Assembly: GCF_045999315.1 (NCBI RefSeq)
Contig: NZ_CP174607.1
Span: 1,364,001-1,428,000, forward strand
Length of the DNA stretch: 64,000 bases
From: Peredibacter sp045999315
GTDB taxonomy: Bacteria; Bdellovibrionota; Bacteriovoracia; Bacteriovoracales; Bacteriovoracaceae
Direction: 5' to 3'
A program made the translations under genes and the position numbers. Under the pieces are notes generated by a model. That model was not told the DNA's origin. It was given only the letters and a program-made list of their open reading frames with translations, and did not search any database. Of this stretch, positions 54,015 to 60,993 are shown piece after piece (the first letter of the stretch is position 1; each line of letters begins with the position of its first letter).

Positions 54015-56033
54015 GTGGAATTAGAGAAAAACAAAGGACCGAAGATGTTCGAGGTCCGGACAACGAGACCTGGTCATAAGACAAAGGGCGGAGTTTTCGG
54101 AAAAGGACGTTTCCTGCTAGGCAGAAGTGAGAGCTGTGATCTCATCGTAAATAACGATGCGATTTCTGCTGTTCATGCGGTTCTTGAAGTGTTCGATGAT
54201 AAAGCCATCATTTACGACATGAACTCTACCAATGGCACATATGTTAACGATGCCAAAGTGATCGTGAAAGAGTTCCGTGTTGGTGATACATTCCGTCTCG
54301 CCGACGTAGAATTTTCATATCAGGTCTATGTTCCTGAGGAGGCCCTTCCTCCGGTTCTTGAGACACTTGAGCCGATCCATGGAGAGGCATCTGTTAAATT
54401 GCCACCTGAGCTTCCGGCGGCCCCTAGGTCTCTTCCGAAGGCGGCCCCTACTGTTTCTTCCCGTGTTCCATCTATTGTTTATCCACTAGCGGCGGATCCC
54501 AAAGCGGAATTCAGTGAATATATTTTTGAAGACAAGGATGATTTGTATCCAATCTTTAAATATGAAGCGGCCAAACAAGCAGTGGAAGTCATCATTCTTC
54601 ATAATGACCAAGTTTTCAGTGTGGATTATTTTCCTGAAGGTCGTGGCACTTACTTCATCACTGGCATCATGACGAAGAAAGATGAGATTGAATTTCCTTA
54701 TTTAAATAAAAATGAAAAGTTTCCATTCGTAGATGTTCGCGGTGGAAGTGCCACGGTTCACACATTACCGGGTTTCGGGGTCTTCCTTCTAAGTGATAAA
54801 AAGAAAGACACAGGACACGTGGGCACAAGCATTGAACTATCGGGTCAGGATCTAGTGCGCCTTCAGAAAGATCATCTTCAGATCTTTGTAAGAAATGTTG
54901 CAGCTCCTCCTAAAATTGCGGCAGCTCCTATTCTAAAACGTGATCCGGAATTTAGAAAATATCTGGCCATGTTTATGTTACTCGTTGGACTGTTCTTCGT
55001 TTCTCTCAATGTAATTGAAGTTCCAGAAGACGAAAAGAAAGATGAACTGGCACCAGAGCGCCTGGCAACGATTTTATACAAACAGCCGTTAACGGTTTCT
55101 AAAAACGTGGCAGTAGAGAAAACGGAAAAGGCCCCAAAGGTGGCGCAGCAGTCTCCACATAAAGTTGCAGTTGAAAAGACTTCTACAACTGAAAAGAAGC
55201 CTGATGTAAAAAAGCCGGATGTCATTACCACGAAAGAACAGAACAAAAAGCCTGATCCTGGTAAAAAGACCGCGACAGAAAAGAAAGTGGTGAAACAGGG
55301 TACGACTCCAGTGACCAAGCCATCAAATAAAAAGTTTGATTCGCCGATCGCAAAATCAAACTCGACTTCTTCTGGTGCTAAAGCGCCGACTGCGTATTCT
55401 CAGTATGAGGCAAAGACCGCAGGACATGTTGAAGTTTATAAGTCCGCTGATTTCTCAAGCTCCGTGAGCACACTGGTTGCAAAGGGTGGCTCATTATCTG
55501 GAGTTAAAACTGTTGGTGCTTCTGGTTCTGGATCAGGTACTGGTCAAATCGGTGCGGCCACGGGCGTGGTAGGTGGTACAGGAAGTGTGAAAACTTCTAA
55601 TATGGTCACAAATCAAGGCAGCTTAGTTGGTGCAACTACCGGCGTTCTCGGGGAATCCAAAGGTGCTGAAGGTCTATCGGCCAAGCGTGAAATTTACACT
55701 GCTGGTATTCCAGGTGAAACAGTCGTACTCGGGTCAATGGATCCAGATGTTATTCGAAGAATTCTCATTGAGCACCTTCCTCAATTCCGTTACTGCTATC
55801 AGCAAGAAATTGAAAGAAGAGGTTCAGAGGTCTTCGGAGTTGTGAAATTGAACTTTGTGATCGGTGCTTCAGGGCACGTTTCCAAAGCGGGTACAGATGG
55901 TAGTTCGGGGCTTCCGGCCGATGTTAGTAAGTGTGTTGTAAACGTGCTTCGAGGGATCACCTTCCCAGAACCATTGGGTGGCGGTACGGTAGAAGTTAAG
56001 CAGCCAATGAACTTCCAGACCAAGAAAATGTAA
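54015..56033 (+). CDS. FHA-TM-TonB/AgmX-type protein (GltG-like)
   Basis: This 672-residue protein starts at a GTG behind AGGGGAC. An intact FHA domain lies at about residues 20-105: FLLGRSESCDLIV, AISAVHAVLEV and NSTNGTYVN keep the Arg, Ser-x-x-His and Asn-Gly residues that bind phosphothreonine. A middle cytoplasmic domain is followed by one membrane helix at about 317-335 (LAMFMLLVGLFFVSLNVI), a Lys/Pro/Thr-rich periplasm-spanning stretch (about 360-450) and a Gly/Ser region. The C-terminal domain at about 575-672 (FRYCYQQEIERRG, VVKLNFVIGASGHV) is an AgmX/PglI TonB-like domain. The layout matches GltG of the Myxococcus gliding motor. It should couple cytoplasmic signals and the AglRQS stator to envelope partners. 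Confidence 0.9.
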   Translation: MELEKNKGPKMFEVRTTRPGHKTKGGVFGKGRFLLGRSESCDLIVNNDAISAVHAVLEVFDDKAIIYDMNSTNGTYVNDAKVIVKEFRVGDTFRLADVEFSYQVYVPEEALPPVLETLEPIHGEASVKLPPELPAAPRSLPKAAPTVSSRVPSIVYPLAADPKAEFSEYIFEDKDDLYPIFKYEAAKQAVEVIILHNDQVFSVDYFPEGRGTYFITGIMTKKDEIEFPYLNKNEKFPFVDVRGGSATVHTLPGFGVFLLSDKKKDTGHVGTSIELSGQDLVRLQKDHLQIFVRNVAAPPKIAAAPILKRDPEFRKYLAMFMLLVGLFFVSLNVIEVPEDEKKDELAPERLATILYKQPLTVSKNVAVEKTEKAPKVAQQSPHKVAVEKTSTTEKKPDVKKPDVITTKEQNKKPDPGKKTATEKKVVKQGTTPVTKPSNKKFDSPIAKSNSTSSGAKAPTAYSQYEAKTAGHVEVYKSADFSSSVSTLVAKGGSLSGVKTVGASGSGSGTGQIGAATGVVGGTGSVKTSNMVTNQGSLVGATTGVLGESKGAEGLSAKREIYTAGIPGETVVLGSMDPDVIRRILIEHLPQFRYCYQQEIERRGSEVFGVVKLNFVIGASGHVSKAGTDGSSGLPADVSKCVVNVLRGITFPEPLGGGTVEVKQPMNFQTKKM

Positions 56034-56044
56034 GATCGAAATGT

Positions 56045-56071
56045 AAAAGGACCCGCAAGGGTCCTTTTTTT
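56045..56071 (+). terminator. Terminator of the Agl/Glt-like envelope operon
   Basis: AAAAGGACCC (56045-56054) and GGGTCCTTTT (56059-56068) form a 10-bp stem with a 4-nt GCAA loop, followed by a run of T. It lies 12 bp past the stop of the FHA/TonB gene. Confidence 0.92.
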
Positions 56072-56077
56072 ATGCTC

Positions 56078-56114
56078 AAAAAAAAAGGGGACCATTGCTG
56101 GTCCCCATTTTTTT
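56078..56114. terminator. Bidirectional terminator between convergent glt- and agl-like operons
   Basis: GGGGACCA (56087-56094) and TGGTCCCC (56099-56106) form an 8-bp stem with a 4-nt loop, flanked by nine A upstream and seven T downstream. It can therefore stop transcription on both strands. With the preceding hairpin it insulates the two converging operons. Confidence 0.9.
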
Positions 56115-56132
56115 CAAATAATGTAGAAGAAA

Positions 56133-56645
56133 TTAATTACCTTGAGTTAACACCACAAATTTGAACTCTTTAAAACCAGCGGCAGCACAAGTGTACATGA
56201 CTCGTTTTAAATAAGAGTATTTGAGAGTTTTATCAACAACCAGATTGGCGATCCCAGAGAACTTTTTGGCCTGTGGAGAGAGCTTTTCCGACTGCTTAAT
56301 CGTCTCTTTGATCTTCACCAGTTCGTTATAAAGAGGAACAATTCTTCGTCCACCTTCATCGAAAAGCTGGTCATTAGGGATATCAGTGTTTACAACTTCT
56401 GCATCATCCACCCAGATTTGGGTCTTTGATACCTGAACATTCACACCGAAGTTATTCAGTGTTTCAGAAGAAGAGCGTGGGAGATCAATTTCCTTAGGGA
56501 CATTGATCACAACTCCCGAAGAGTTGTAGCTCTGAAGTAGGAACACCAGAAGGATGGTAAGAATATCGAGAAGGGAAGTGATATCGATATCAAATACCGT
56601 CTCCTTTCTTTTTCCTCTGCTAAATCGTGAAGCTCTACGTGCCAT
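56133..56645 (-). CDS. ExbD/TolR-type protein (AglS-like)
   Basis: This 170-residue protein has a short basic cytoplasmic N-terminus, one membrane helix with the family Asp (FDIDITSLLDILTILLVFLLQ, Asp27 being the likely ion-binding residue) and a periplasmic domain. It lies 8 bp behind another ExbD-type gene and a TolQ-type gene on the same strand. In Myxococcus, AglR with two TolR-like proteins, AglQ and AglS, forms the proton-driven gliding motor. The arrangement and the neighbouring GltG-like gene make the third place correspond to AglS. Which TolR copy equals which Myxococcus protein is inferred only from order. Confidence 0.87.
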   Translation of the reverse strand: MARRASRFSRGKRKETVFDIDITSLLDILTILLVFLLQSYNSSGVVINVPKEIDLPRSSSETLNNFGVNVQVSKTQIWVDDAEVVNTDIPNDQLFDEGGRRIVPLYNELVKIKETIKQSEKLSPQAKKFSGIANLVVDKTLKYSYLKRVMYTCAAAGFKEFKFVVLTQGN

Positions 56646-56653
56646 ACTTCCTC

Positions 56654-57187
56654 TTAAGTCGTTAAGTTACTGAAGATGATTCTATCGAAAAGGTTTTTGA
56701 TCTTTTCATCAACACCATCTTTATTCGGTTTAAAGATGGCCTCATCCGTTTTATTGAGCATTCTGACTGCGTCCATGATCTTAACAATTTCTTCATAAGG
56801 AAGATCATCAGTCGGTTCAAAGATGATCGAATCTTCGTCCACGTGTTGCTTTTTTAAATCAATCAACGTCGTGTGAATTTCATCAAAGTTAAACTGGCCA
56901 TCAGACTGGCGAGAAAACTTTTTAATTTCCCTCGAAGGAACTCCACTGGAAAGAGTGATCTCGTTGGCCTCAACTTTCATGGTTAGGGCCAGAGGTTCTT
57001 TCTCTTCTTTTTTAGGAGGCTCTTGATCAGAAATAATTGGAATTGGAGAACCAATCTCATAAATCTTTAAAAAGCTCGCAGACATCAGAAGGAAAAAGAT
57101 GAAGATAAACACTGAGTCCATGATAGGAACCAGATTCAGCTTTTCATCTGCCTTTTTACGTTTGCGGCTGGTAGGAACTCTTAGCAT
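56654..57187 (-). CDS. ExbD/TolR-type protein (AglQ-like)
   Basis: This 177-residue protein has a basic N-terminus, then LNLVPIMDSVFIFIFFLLMSASFL, a single membrane helix with the conserved Asp (Asp24), and a periplasmic domain with ELTLSSGVP-like and DDLPYEEIVKIMDAV elements that recall the ExbD/TolR C-terminal fold. It is 10 bp downstream of the TolQ-type gene and 8 bp upstream of the second ExbD-type gene. It differs clearly from the second copy, which suggests specialised, non-redundant partners as in AglQ and AglS. Confidence 0.88.
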   Translation of the reverse strand: MLRVPTSRKRKKADEKLNLVPIMDSVFIFIFFLLMSASFLKIYEIGSPIPIISDQEPPKKEEKEPLALTMKVEANEITLSSGVPSREIKKFSRQSDGQFNFDEIHTTLIDLKKQHVDEDSIIFEPTDDLPYEEIVKIMDAVRMLNKTDEAIFKPNKDGVDEKIKNLFDRIIFSNLTT

Positions 57188-57197
57188 AAGCTAATCC

Positions 57198-57839
57198 TTA
57201 ATCGTCGATGGCTTTTTTAGTTCCAAGAAGATCTTGAAGCTTAACAGCGAATTCATCAATCTCGTTAACGATCTTCTCTGATTTCGACATGAGGAAAGCG
57301 TGGATCATCATGATCGTGATCGCAGCAAGAAGACCAAGAGCAGTTGTGTTCATCGCAACCGCAATACCTTTCGCAAGAACTTCCGCTTTTTGCGTTGGAT
57401 CCGCTGCTGATACCGCAGAGAACGATTGAATCAGACCCTGAATCGTTCCTAGTAGACCGAATAGAGTAGAAAGGTTCGCCGCAAGTTGAAGATAAGAAAG
57501 GCGCTGCTCGATTTTTGGAATCACTTCAAGCGCAGTTGCGTCGATGGCGTTCTGAACTTGTTCAGTGCCTTGGTTGGCGCGCTTAAGACCACTTTTTAAA
57601 ACGCGTGGTAGAGCGGCCTGTGAACCTGAACAAACTCGGATCGCTCCTTGAATGTCATTCGAGAGAATGTAACGTTGAAGTTCATTCATGAATGAAGGTC
57701 CATCAACATCATAGGTGTAAGAGAGTTTTTTGAATCGTTCTAGTGCCACTGCAAGTGCGAAGGCCCACACTGCAAGAATCACGTACATGAAAATACCACC
57801 CTCAACGATAAAGCGAATGGTCCATTGGATAATTTCCAT
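57198..57839 (-). CDS. aglR: MotA/TolQ/ExbB proton channel protein (AglR-like)
   Basis: This 213-residue protein has three membrane helices: about residues 14-32, 110-135 (LAANLSTLFGLLGTIQGLIQ) and 155-180 (ALGLLAAITIMMIHAFLM). The LGLLGTxxG motif in helix 2 and NTTALGLL in helix 3 are diagnostic of the MotA/TolQ/ExbB family. The start at 57839 follows GGGG at a spacing of about 8; a longer version from 57857 is possible. It is first in a three-gene operon with two ExbD-type proteins that faces the glt-like operon tail to tail, which supports an AglRQS-type motor rather than a Tol-Pal system (no tolA, tolB or pal is seen). Confidence 0.88.
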   Translation of the reverse strand: MEIIQWTIRFIVEGGIFMYVILAVWAFALAVALERFKKLSYTYDVDGPSFMNELQRYILSNDIQGAIRVCSGSQAALPRVLKSGLKRANQGTEQVQNAIDATALEVIPKIEQRLSYLQLAANLSTLFGLLGTIQGLIQSFSAVSAADPTQKAEVLAKGIAVAMNTTALGLLAAITIMMIHAFLMSKSEKIVNEIDEFAVKLQDLLGTKKAIDD

Positions 57840-57941
57840 AACTACTTCCCCTTCCATGGAAAAATAAAGGTTTATAATTCATTATAAACGCAAATCTAAA
57901 TGCTCAAAGAAATTTAAATATGGGAAAAAATTGGAGAATGA

Positions 57942-57960
57942 GGGGCAACTAGGTTGCCCC
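57942..57960 (-). terminator. Hairpin at the end of the glutaminase-like operon
   Basis: GGGGCAAC (57942-57949) and GTTGCCCC (57953-57960) form a perfect 8-bp stem with a 3-nt loop. On the minus strand it lies 15 bp past the stop of the small exported gene. A T6 run follows only after about 10 bases, so termination efficiency is uncertain. Confidence 0.65.
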
Positions 57961-57975
57961 CATGAAGATAGCTGA

Positions 57976-58401
57976 TTAAAAAGAACAAGTAACTTTCTGA
58001 GATTTGTGTGGGAAAGAAACAGAATTAAGACGTCCGTCAGTCTTAATCGTTAAAGTGATCTTCCCATCTTCAGTCGCATATTCATAATCTTTCACGATAC
58101 GGTTTGCTCCAACTGTGTACATGTTCGAAAGCATGACTTTTGTATCGAACTTGACCGTTTTACCGCTTTCCATGTCGTAGCCAGAAAGATTCAGGTCCAT
58201 ACGAACATGGTAACCAGGGTTACCGTAAGAGTCTTCATTATTAGAACTCCAGATTTTTTCGATCTGGACCTTACAAGTGCTTGGAACGTTTTCTACAAAT
58301 AGCTTGGTTTTAAGTGTGCCTTTTAAAACCGGAGTACCAACGATCGTGTGAGCATATGCTGCCGACACCATAAGCATTACTGCTAGAATGATATTTTTCA
58401 T
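57976..58401 (-). CDS. Small exported protein downstream of the glutaminase-like gene
   Basis: This 141-residue precursor has the signal peptide KNIILAVMLMVSAAYA, cleaved before HTIVG. The mature chain is beta-rich with two cysteines (STCKVQ, VTCSF) likely bonded to each other. It starts 10 bp after the stop of the protein-glutaminase-like gene on the same strand, so they are co-expressed. It could be a partner or an inhibitor of that enzyme, but this is guesswork from position. No family recognised. Confidence 0.72.
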   Translation of the reverse strand: MKNIILAVMLMVSAAYAHTIVGTPVLKGTLKTKLFVENVPSTCKVQIEKIWSSNNEDSYGNPGYHVRMDLNLSGYDMESGKTVKFDTKVMLSNMYTVGANRIVKDYEYATEDGKITLTIKTDGRLNSVSFPHKSQKVTCSF

Positions 58402-58411
58402 AAATTAGTCC

Positions 58412-59317
58412 TTAGTAAGTAGTGGTCTTTTTACCGTTGTCATAACCTTCGTAGGTATCTTCCCAGCCCTTGAAAGCGCGACGAGCGTCTTGAATTTCTT
58501 CAAGTATCCAATGATTTCTTTCAACACCTTTTACATCACGAGCTTGAATATCCACTGGGCGGAACATGTACATTGGGACCTTCATGAGATAACAAAGTTT
58601 TTTCCACTGGTTTTGCTCATAGTCCTGGTATTTTTCAACGATAGGGCAGTTACGCTCTTTCGACATCATGAAGAAACTCTTCCACTCTTGAATTGGAGTT
58701 GGTTTTTGGAAGAAAGTTCCGTCCATCACGTAATCTTCACCAGCAATATTTACTAGAGGAGCAACGTGGAACCACCAATCGTATTCATCAATCATTTGGA
58801 AACGCTGAGTGAAGAAAATGAACAGTTTTTCAGACTTGATGTTCATTTTTGACCACATATCAAAGGCCCACATGTGAGCGCGCTTGAAACATTGAGAACG
58901 TCTCTTGTCGCCGTCGTTGATCATGCTTCTGAAGACATTAGTTGCTTCTTCAATCGTTTGAAGATCCGTCGGAGCAAATTGTCTTAGTTCATTATAACGG
59001 AAATGGTTTAGATCAAGAGTACTAGTATCTACTTCTCCTGGAAGAACCGCACGAATGCTGTTGATCATCGCTTTTGTGCCGGCAGTAGAGTAGTCGATTT
59101 TAACAACTTTCCCCATTAACGGGTAAATGCGGGCCATGTTTTCTGGAGTATTTTTGATCTTGTAAACGCGGCCATCAACACCTGAAAGTACGCTAATAGT
59201 TTCGGTTCTGATTGATTCGTGAACGTTGAAAACGGTCGTAATAACGACTTCCGCTCTGGCCTTTGCATTCATGAAGAGAACGCTAAATGCTAGAGCGACT
59301 AAAATTTTAGTAGACAT
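58412..59317 (-). CDS. Secreted protein-glutaminase-like enzyme
   Basis: This 301-residue precursor starts at an ATG behind GAGGGG and carries a signal peptide (STKILVALAFSVLFMNAKARA). The mature chain looks like the protein-glutaminase (protein deamidase) fold: SQCFKRAHMWAFDMW gives the nucleophile Cys143, WWFHVAPLV gives His184, and DYVMDGTFFQKP gives Asp199. This Cys-His-Asp triad in transglutaminase-like order, with WWxHVAPLV and a following Asp, is the family hallmark. About 95 residues before the triad could be a pro-region, as in the Chryseobacterium enzyme. The protein would deamidate Gln side chains in periplasmic or outside proteins. It is co-transcribed with a small exported protein. 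Confidence 0.82.
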   Translation of the reverse strand: MSTKILVALAFSVLFMNAKARAEVVITTVFNVHESIRTETISVLSGVDGRVYKIKNTPENMARIYPLMGKVVKIDYSTAGTKAMINSIRAVLPGEVDTSTLDLNHFRYNELRQFAPTDLQTIEEATNVFRSMINDGDKRRSQCFKRAHMWAFDMWSKMNIKSEKLFIFFTQRFQMIDEYDWWFHVAPLVNIAGEDYVMDGTFFQKPTPIQEWKSFFMMSKERNCPIVEKYQDYEQNQWKKLCYLMKVPMYMFRPVDIQARDVKGVERNHWILEEIQDARRAFKGWEDTYEGYDNGKKTTTY

Positions 59318-59396
59318 AGTCACCCCTCTGAATTTTGGGGTCTTATAGAAAAACCGGATCCCGGTCGACTATGTAGGAACTAGATTTGGGTAAAAA

Positions 59397-59978
59397 TTAC
59401 AGGTAATTTTCCGGGAAAAGCTGGCGTTCGATACCTTCGATGAAGATATGGATGCACTTAATATGGACTTCCTGGATACGATCTGTAATAGGGCACGGGA
59501 TGATCAGAGGAACGTCCACCATGGACTTCAATTTTCCACCGTCTTTACCCAATAAACCTACTACTTTCATGCCCTTAGCTTTCGCCACTTCCACCGCTTT
59601 AATAACGTTGGCCGAGTTTCCAGATGTCGAAATCGCTAAAAGCGTGTCGCCCTTTTGTCCCCAGGCCTCAACAAAGCGAGAGAAGATGTGATCGAAGCCA
59701 AAGTCATTAGCGATACAGGTAATGTGACCGGCCTCAGAGATACCTGTGGCAGGAAGAGGAGCTCTATCTTTACGGTAGCGACCAGTCAGTTCTTCCGCGA
59801 AGTGAAGAGAGTCGCACATTGAACCGCCGTTTCCGCAGCTGAAAACTCTGCCACCATTTTTGAATGAATCGACGAAGATCTGAATCGATTGCTCGATTTG
59901 TTTAATGTTCTTTTCGTCTTCAACAAATTTATTAAGGGTATTTTGGGCTTCAACTAGAGATGAACGGATAAAACTCAT
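59397..59978 (-). CDS. gmhA: Phosphoheptose isomerase GmhA
   Basis: This 193-residue SIS-domain enzyme converts sedoheptulose 7-phosphate to heptose 7-phosphate, the first step towards the ADP-heptose used in the LPS inner core. Visible are FSCGNGGSMCDSLHFAEEL, the active-site glycine loop, GHITCIANDFGFD, LLAISTSGNSANVI, and DRIQEVHIKCIHIFIEGIE with the C-terminal catalytic Glu and His. The length equals that of E. coli GmhA. The start at 59978 was taken because the extra four codons upstream lie in the terminator of trxA. It sits 43 bp after trxA. Confidence 0.93.
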   Translation of the reverse strand: MSFIRSSLVEAQNTLNKFVEDEKNIKQIEQSIQIFVDSFKNGGRVFSCGNGGSMCDSLHFAEELTGRYRKDRAPLPATGISEAGHITCIANDFGFDHIFSRFVEAWGQKGDTLLAISTSGNSANVIKAVEVAKAKGMKVVGLLGKDGGKLKSMVDVPLIIPCPITDRIQEVHIKCIHIFIEGIERQLFPENYL

Positions 59979-59980
59979 AA

Positions 59981-60012
59981 GAAAAAACAAGCGGGCCCAT
60001 CATTGGACCCGC
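59981..60012 (-). terminator. Terminator of trxA
   Basis: On the minus strand GCGGGTCC and GGGCCCGC pair with one mismatch around a 6-nt loop, directly followed by TTGTTTTTTC. It lies 8 bp after the trxA stop codon and just before gmhA. Confidence 0.8.
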
Positions 60013-60020
60013 CGCCTTGA

Positions 60021-60344
60021 TTATAAAAGAGAATTGATGTTTTTTACGATTTCAGCTTTAGGCTGGTTACCAACTAGAGTTGATTTAACTTCGCCATTCT
60101 TGAAGAAAATAAGAGTTGGGATACCGCGGATACCGAATTTCTGAGCAAGGTCAGAAGCCTGGTCAACGTTAACTTTAACAACATTAGCTTTACCATTCAT
60201 TTCAGACGCGATTTCGTCCAGAACTGGAGAAAGTGCCTTACATGGTCCACACCACTCGGCCCAAAAATCTACTAGAACCGGTTTATCAGAGTTCATAACC
60301 TCTTGATCGAAATTCGCAGAAGTTACACTTGTTAAATTTGCCAT
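60021..60344 (-). CDS. trxA: Thioredoxin
   Basis: This 107-residue protein is a canonical thioredoxin: WAEWCGPCKAL with redox cysteines Cys32 and Cys35, VDFWAEW before it, VKVNVDQA and GIRGIPTLIFFKNGE with the cis-Pro. There is no signal peptide, so it is cytoplasmic. AAGGAG lies 5 bases before the start. It may reduce the 2-Cys peroxidase at 5294. It has its own promoter and a terminator, so it is transcribed mainly alone. Confidence 0.97.
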   Translation of the reverse strand: MANLTSVTSANFDQEVMNSDKPVLVDFWAEWCGPCKALSPVLDEIASEMNGKANVVKVNVDQASDLAQKFGIRGIPTLIFFKNGEVKSTLVGNQPKAEIVKNINSLL

Positions 60345-60408
60345 AATTACTCCTTATAAAGCACAGCTCCACTTTATCGTATGGGAAGCCGTAGGACAAG
60401 TTATACCC

Positions 60409-60417
60409 ATTATAACA
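60409..60417 (-). promoter_or_regulatory. Extended -10 promoter of trxA
   Basis: On the minus strand the sequence TGTTATAAT occurs, a perfect TATAAT with the TGn extension. It is about 65 bases before the trxA start, giving a leader of roughly 57 nt. No good -35 box is seen, as is common for extended -10 promoters. Confidence 0.6.
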
Positions 60418-60486
60418 CTTGATTAACATAATCTGGAATCAATGAAAATACGTTCAAGTCGCGAATTTTTCGCTACAATAATCCGG

Positions 60487-60987
60487 ATGAACAGGAAGTC
60501 CTTATTAAAGGGGCCAATGGCCCGGGCCCGATGGTCGCGACTAATAGCTAAGTGTATTGATATCGGCCTCGTTACCGTAGGGGCGATATGCTATTATCCT
60601 ATGGGATTAATCCTGGGAATTATCTATCTTTGTATTTCTGATTCACTCTACGACGGTCAATCAATTGGAAAACGCTTCATGGGATTCGGGGTCATTTCGC
60701 TGATTGATGGCTCGCCATGTTCTGCCTGGCAGTCTTTGATCCGAAATTTACCGTTCACAGTGCCATTGTTCTTTCTGGTTTTTCCGTTTTGGGGTTGGAT
60801 TTTTTCGGCGGTCTTTGCTCTTCCGCTCGCCGCCATGGAAGTTTATTTTTTGTTCCGAGGTGATACCGCGCATCGGTTAGGGGACATTATGGCGGACACG
60901 ACTGTGATCGCCAACGACGGAACTCGCTTGGATTTAAGGAAGACTAAGTCTCCTTGGTTTGATACACCTCCAGTTCCACTTCAATAG
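60487..60987 (+). CDS. RDD family membrane protein
   Basis: This protein of about 166 residues has three hydrophobic segments (KCIDIGLVTVGAICYYPMGLI, LGIIYLCISDSLYDG, LPFTVPLFFLVFPFWGWIFS) and RDD-family features: ARWSRLIAKCIDIGLV with Arg and Asp in helix 1, SLYDGQSIGKRFMGF, and RGDTAHRLGDIMADT. RDD proteins are small membrane proteins of mostly unknown or ion/proton-antiport function. The start is uncertain among 60442, 60487 and 60517; the last has AAAGGGG closest. It is 6 bp upstream of polA and probably co-transcribed with it. Confidence 0.82.
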   Translation: MNRKSLLKGPMARARWSRLIAKCIDIGLVTVGAICYYPMGLILGIIYLCISDSLYDGQSIGKRFMGFGVISLIDGSPCSAWQSLIRNLPFTVPLFFLVFPFWGWIFSAVFALPLAAMEVYFLFRGDTAHRLGDIMADTTVIANDGTRLDLRKTKSPWFDTPPVPLQ

Positions 60988-60993
60988 GTCATC

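Noticed and set aside
56133..57839. Tol-Pal or ExbBD-TonB transport system
   Set aside because: TolQ and two TolR-like genes could suggest this, but no tolA, tolB or pal follows, and the convergent GltG-like and TPR genes point to an Agl/Glt motor.
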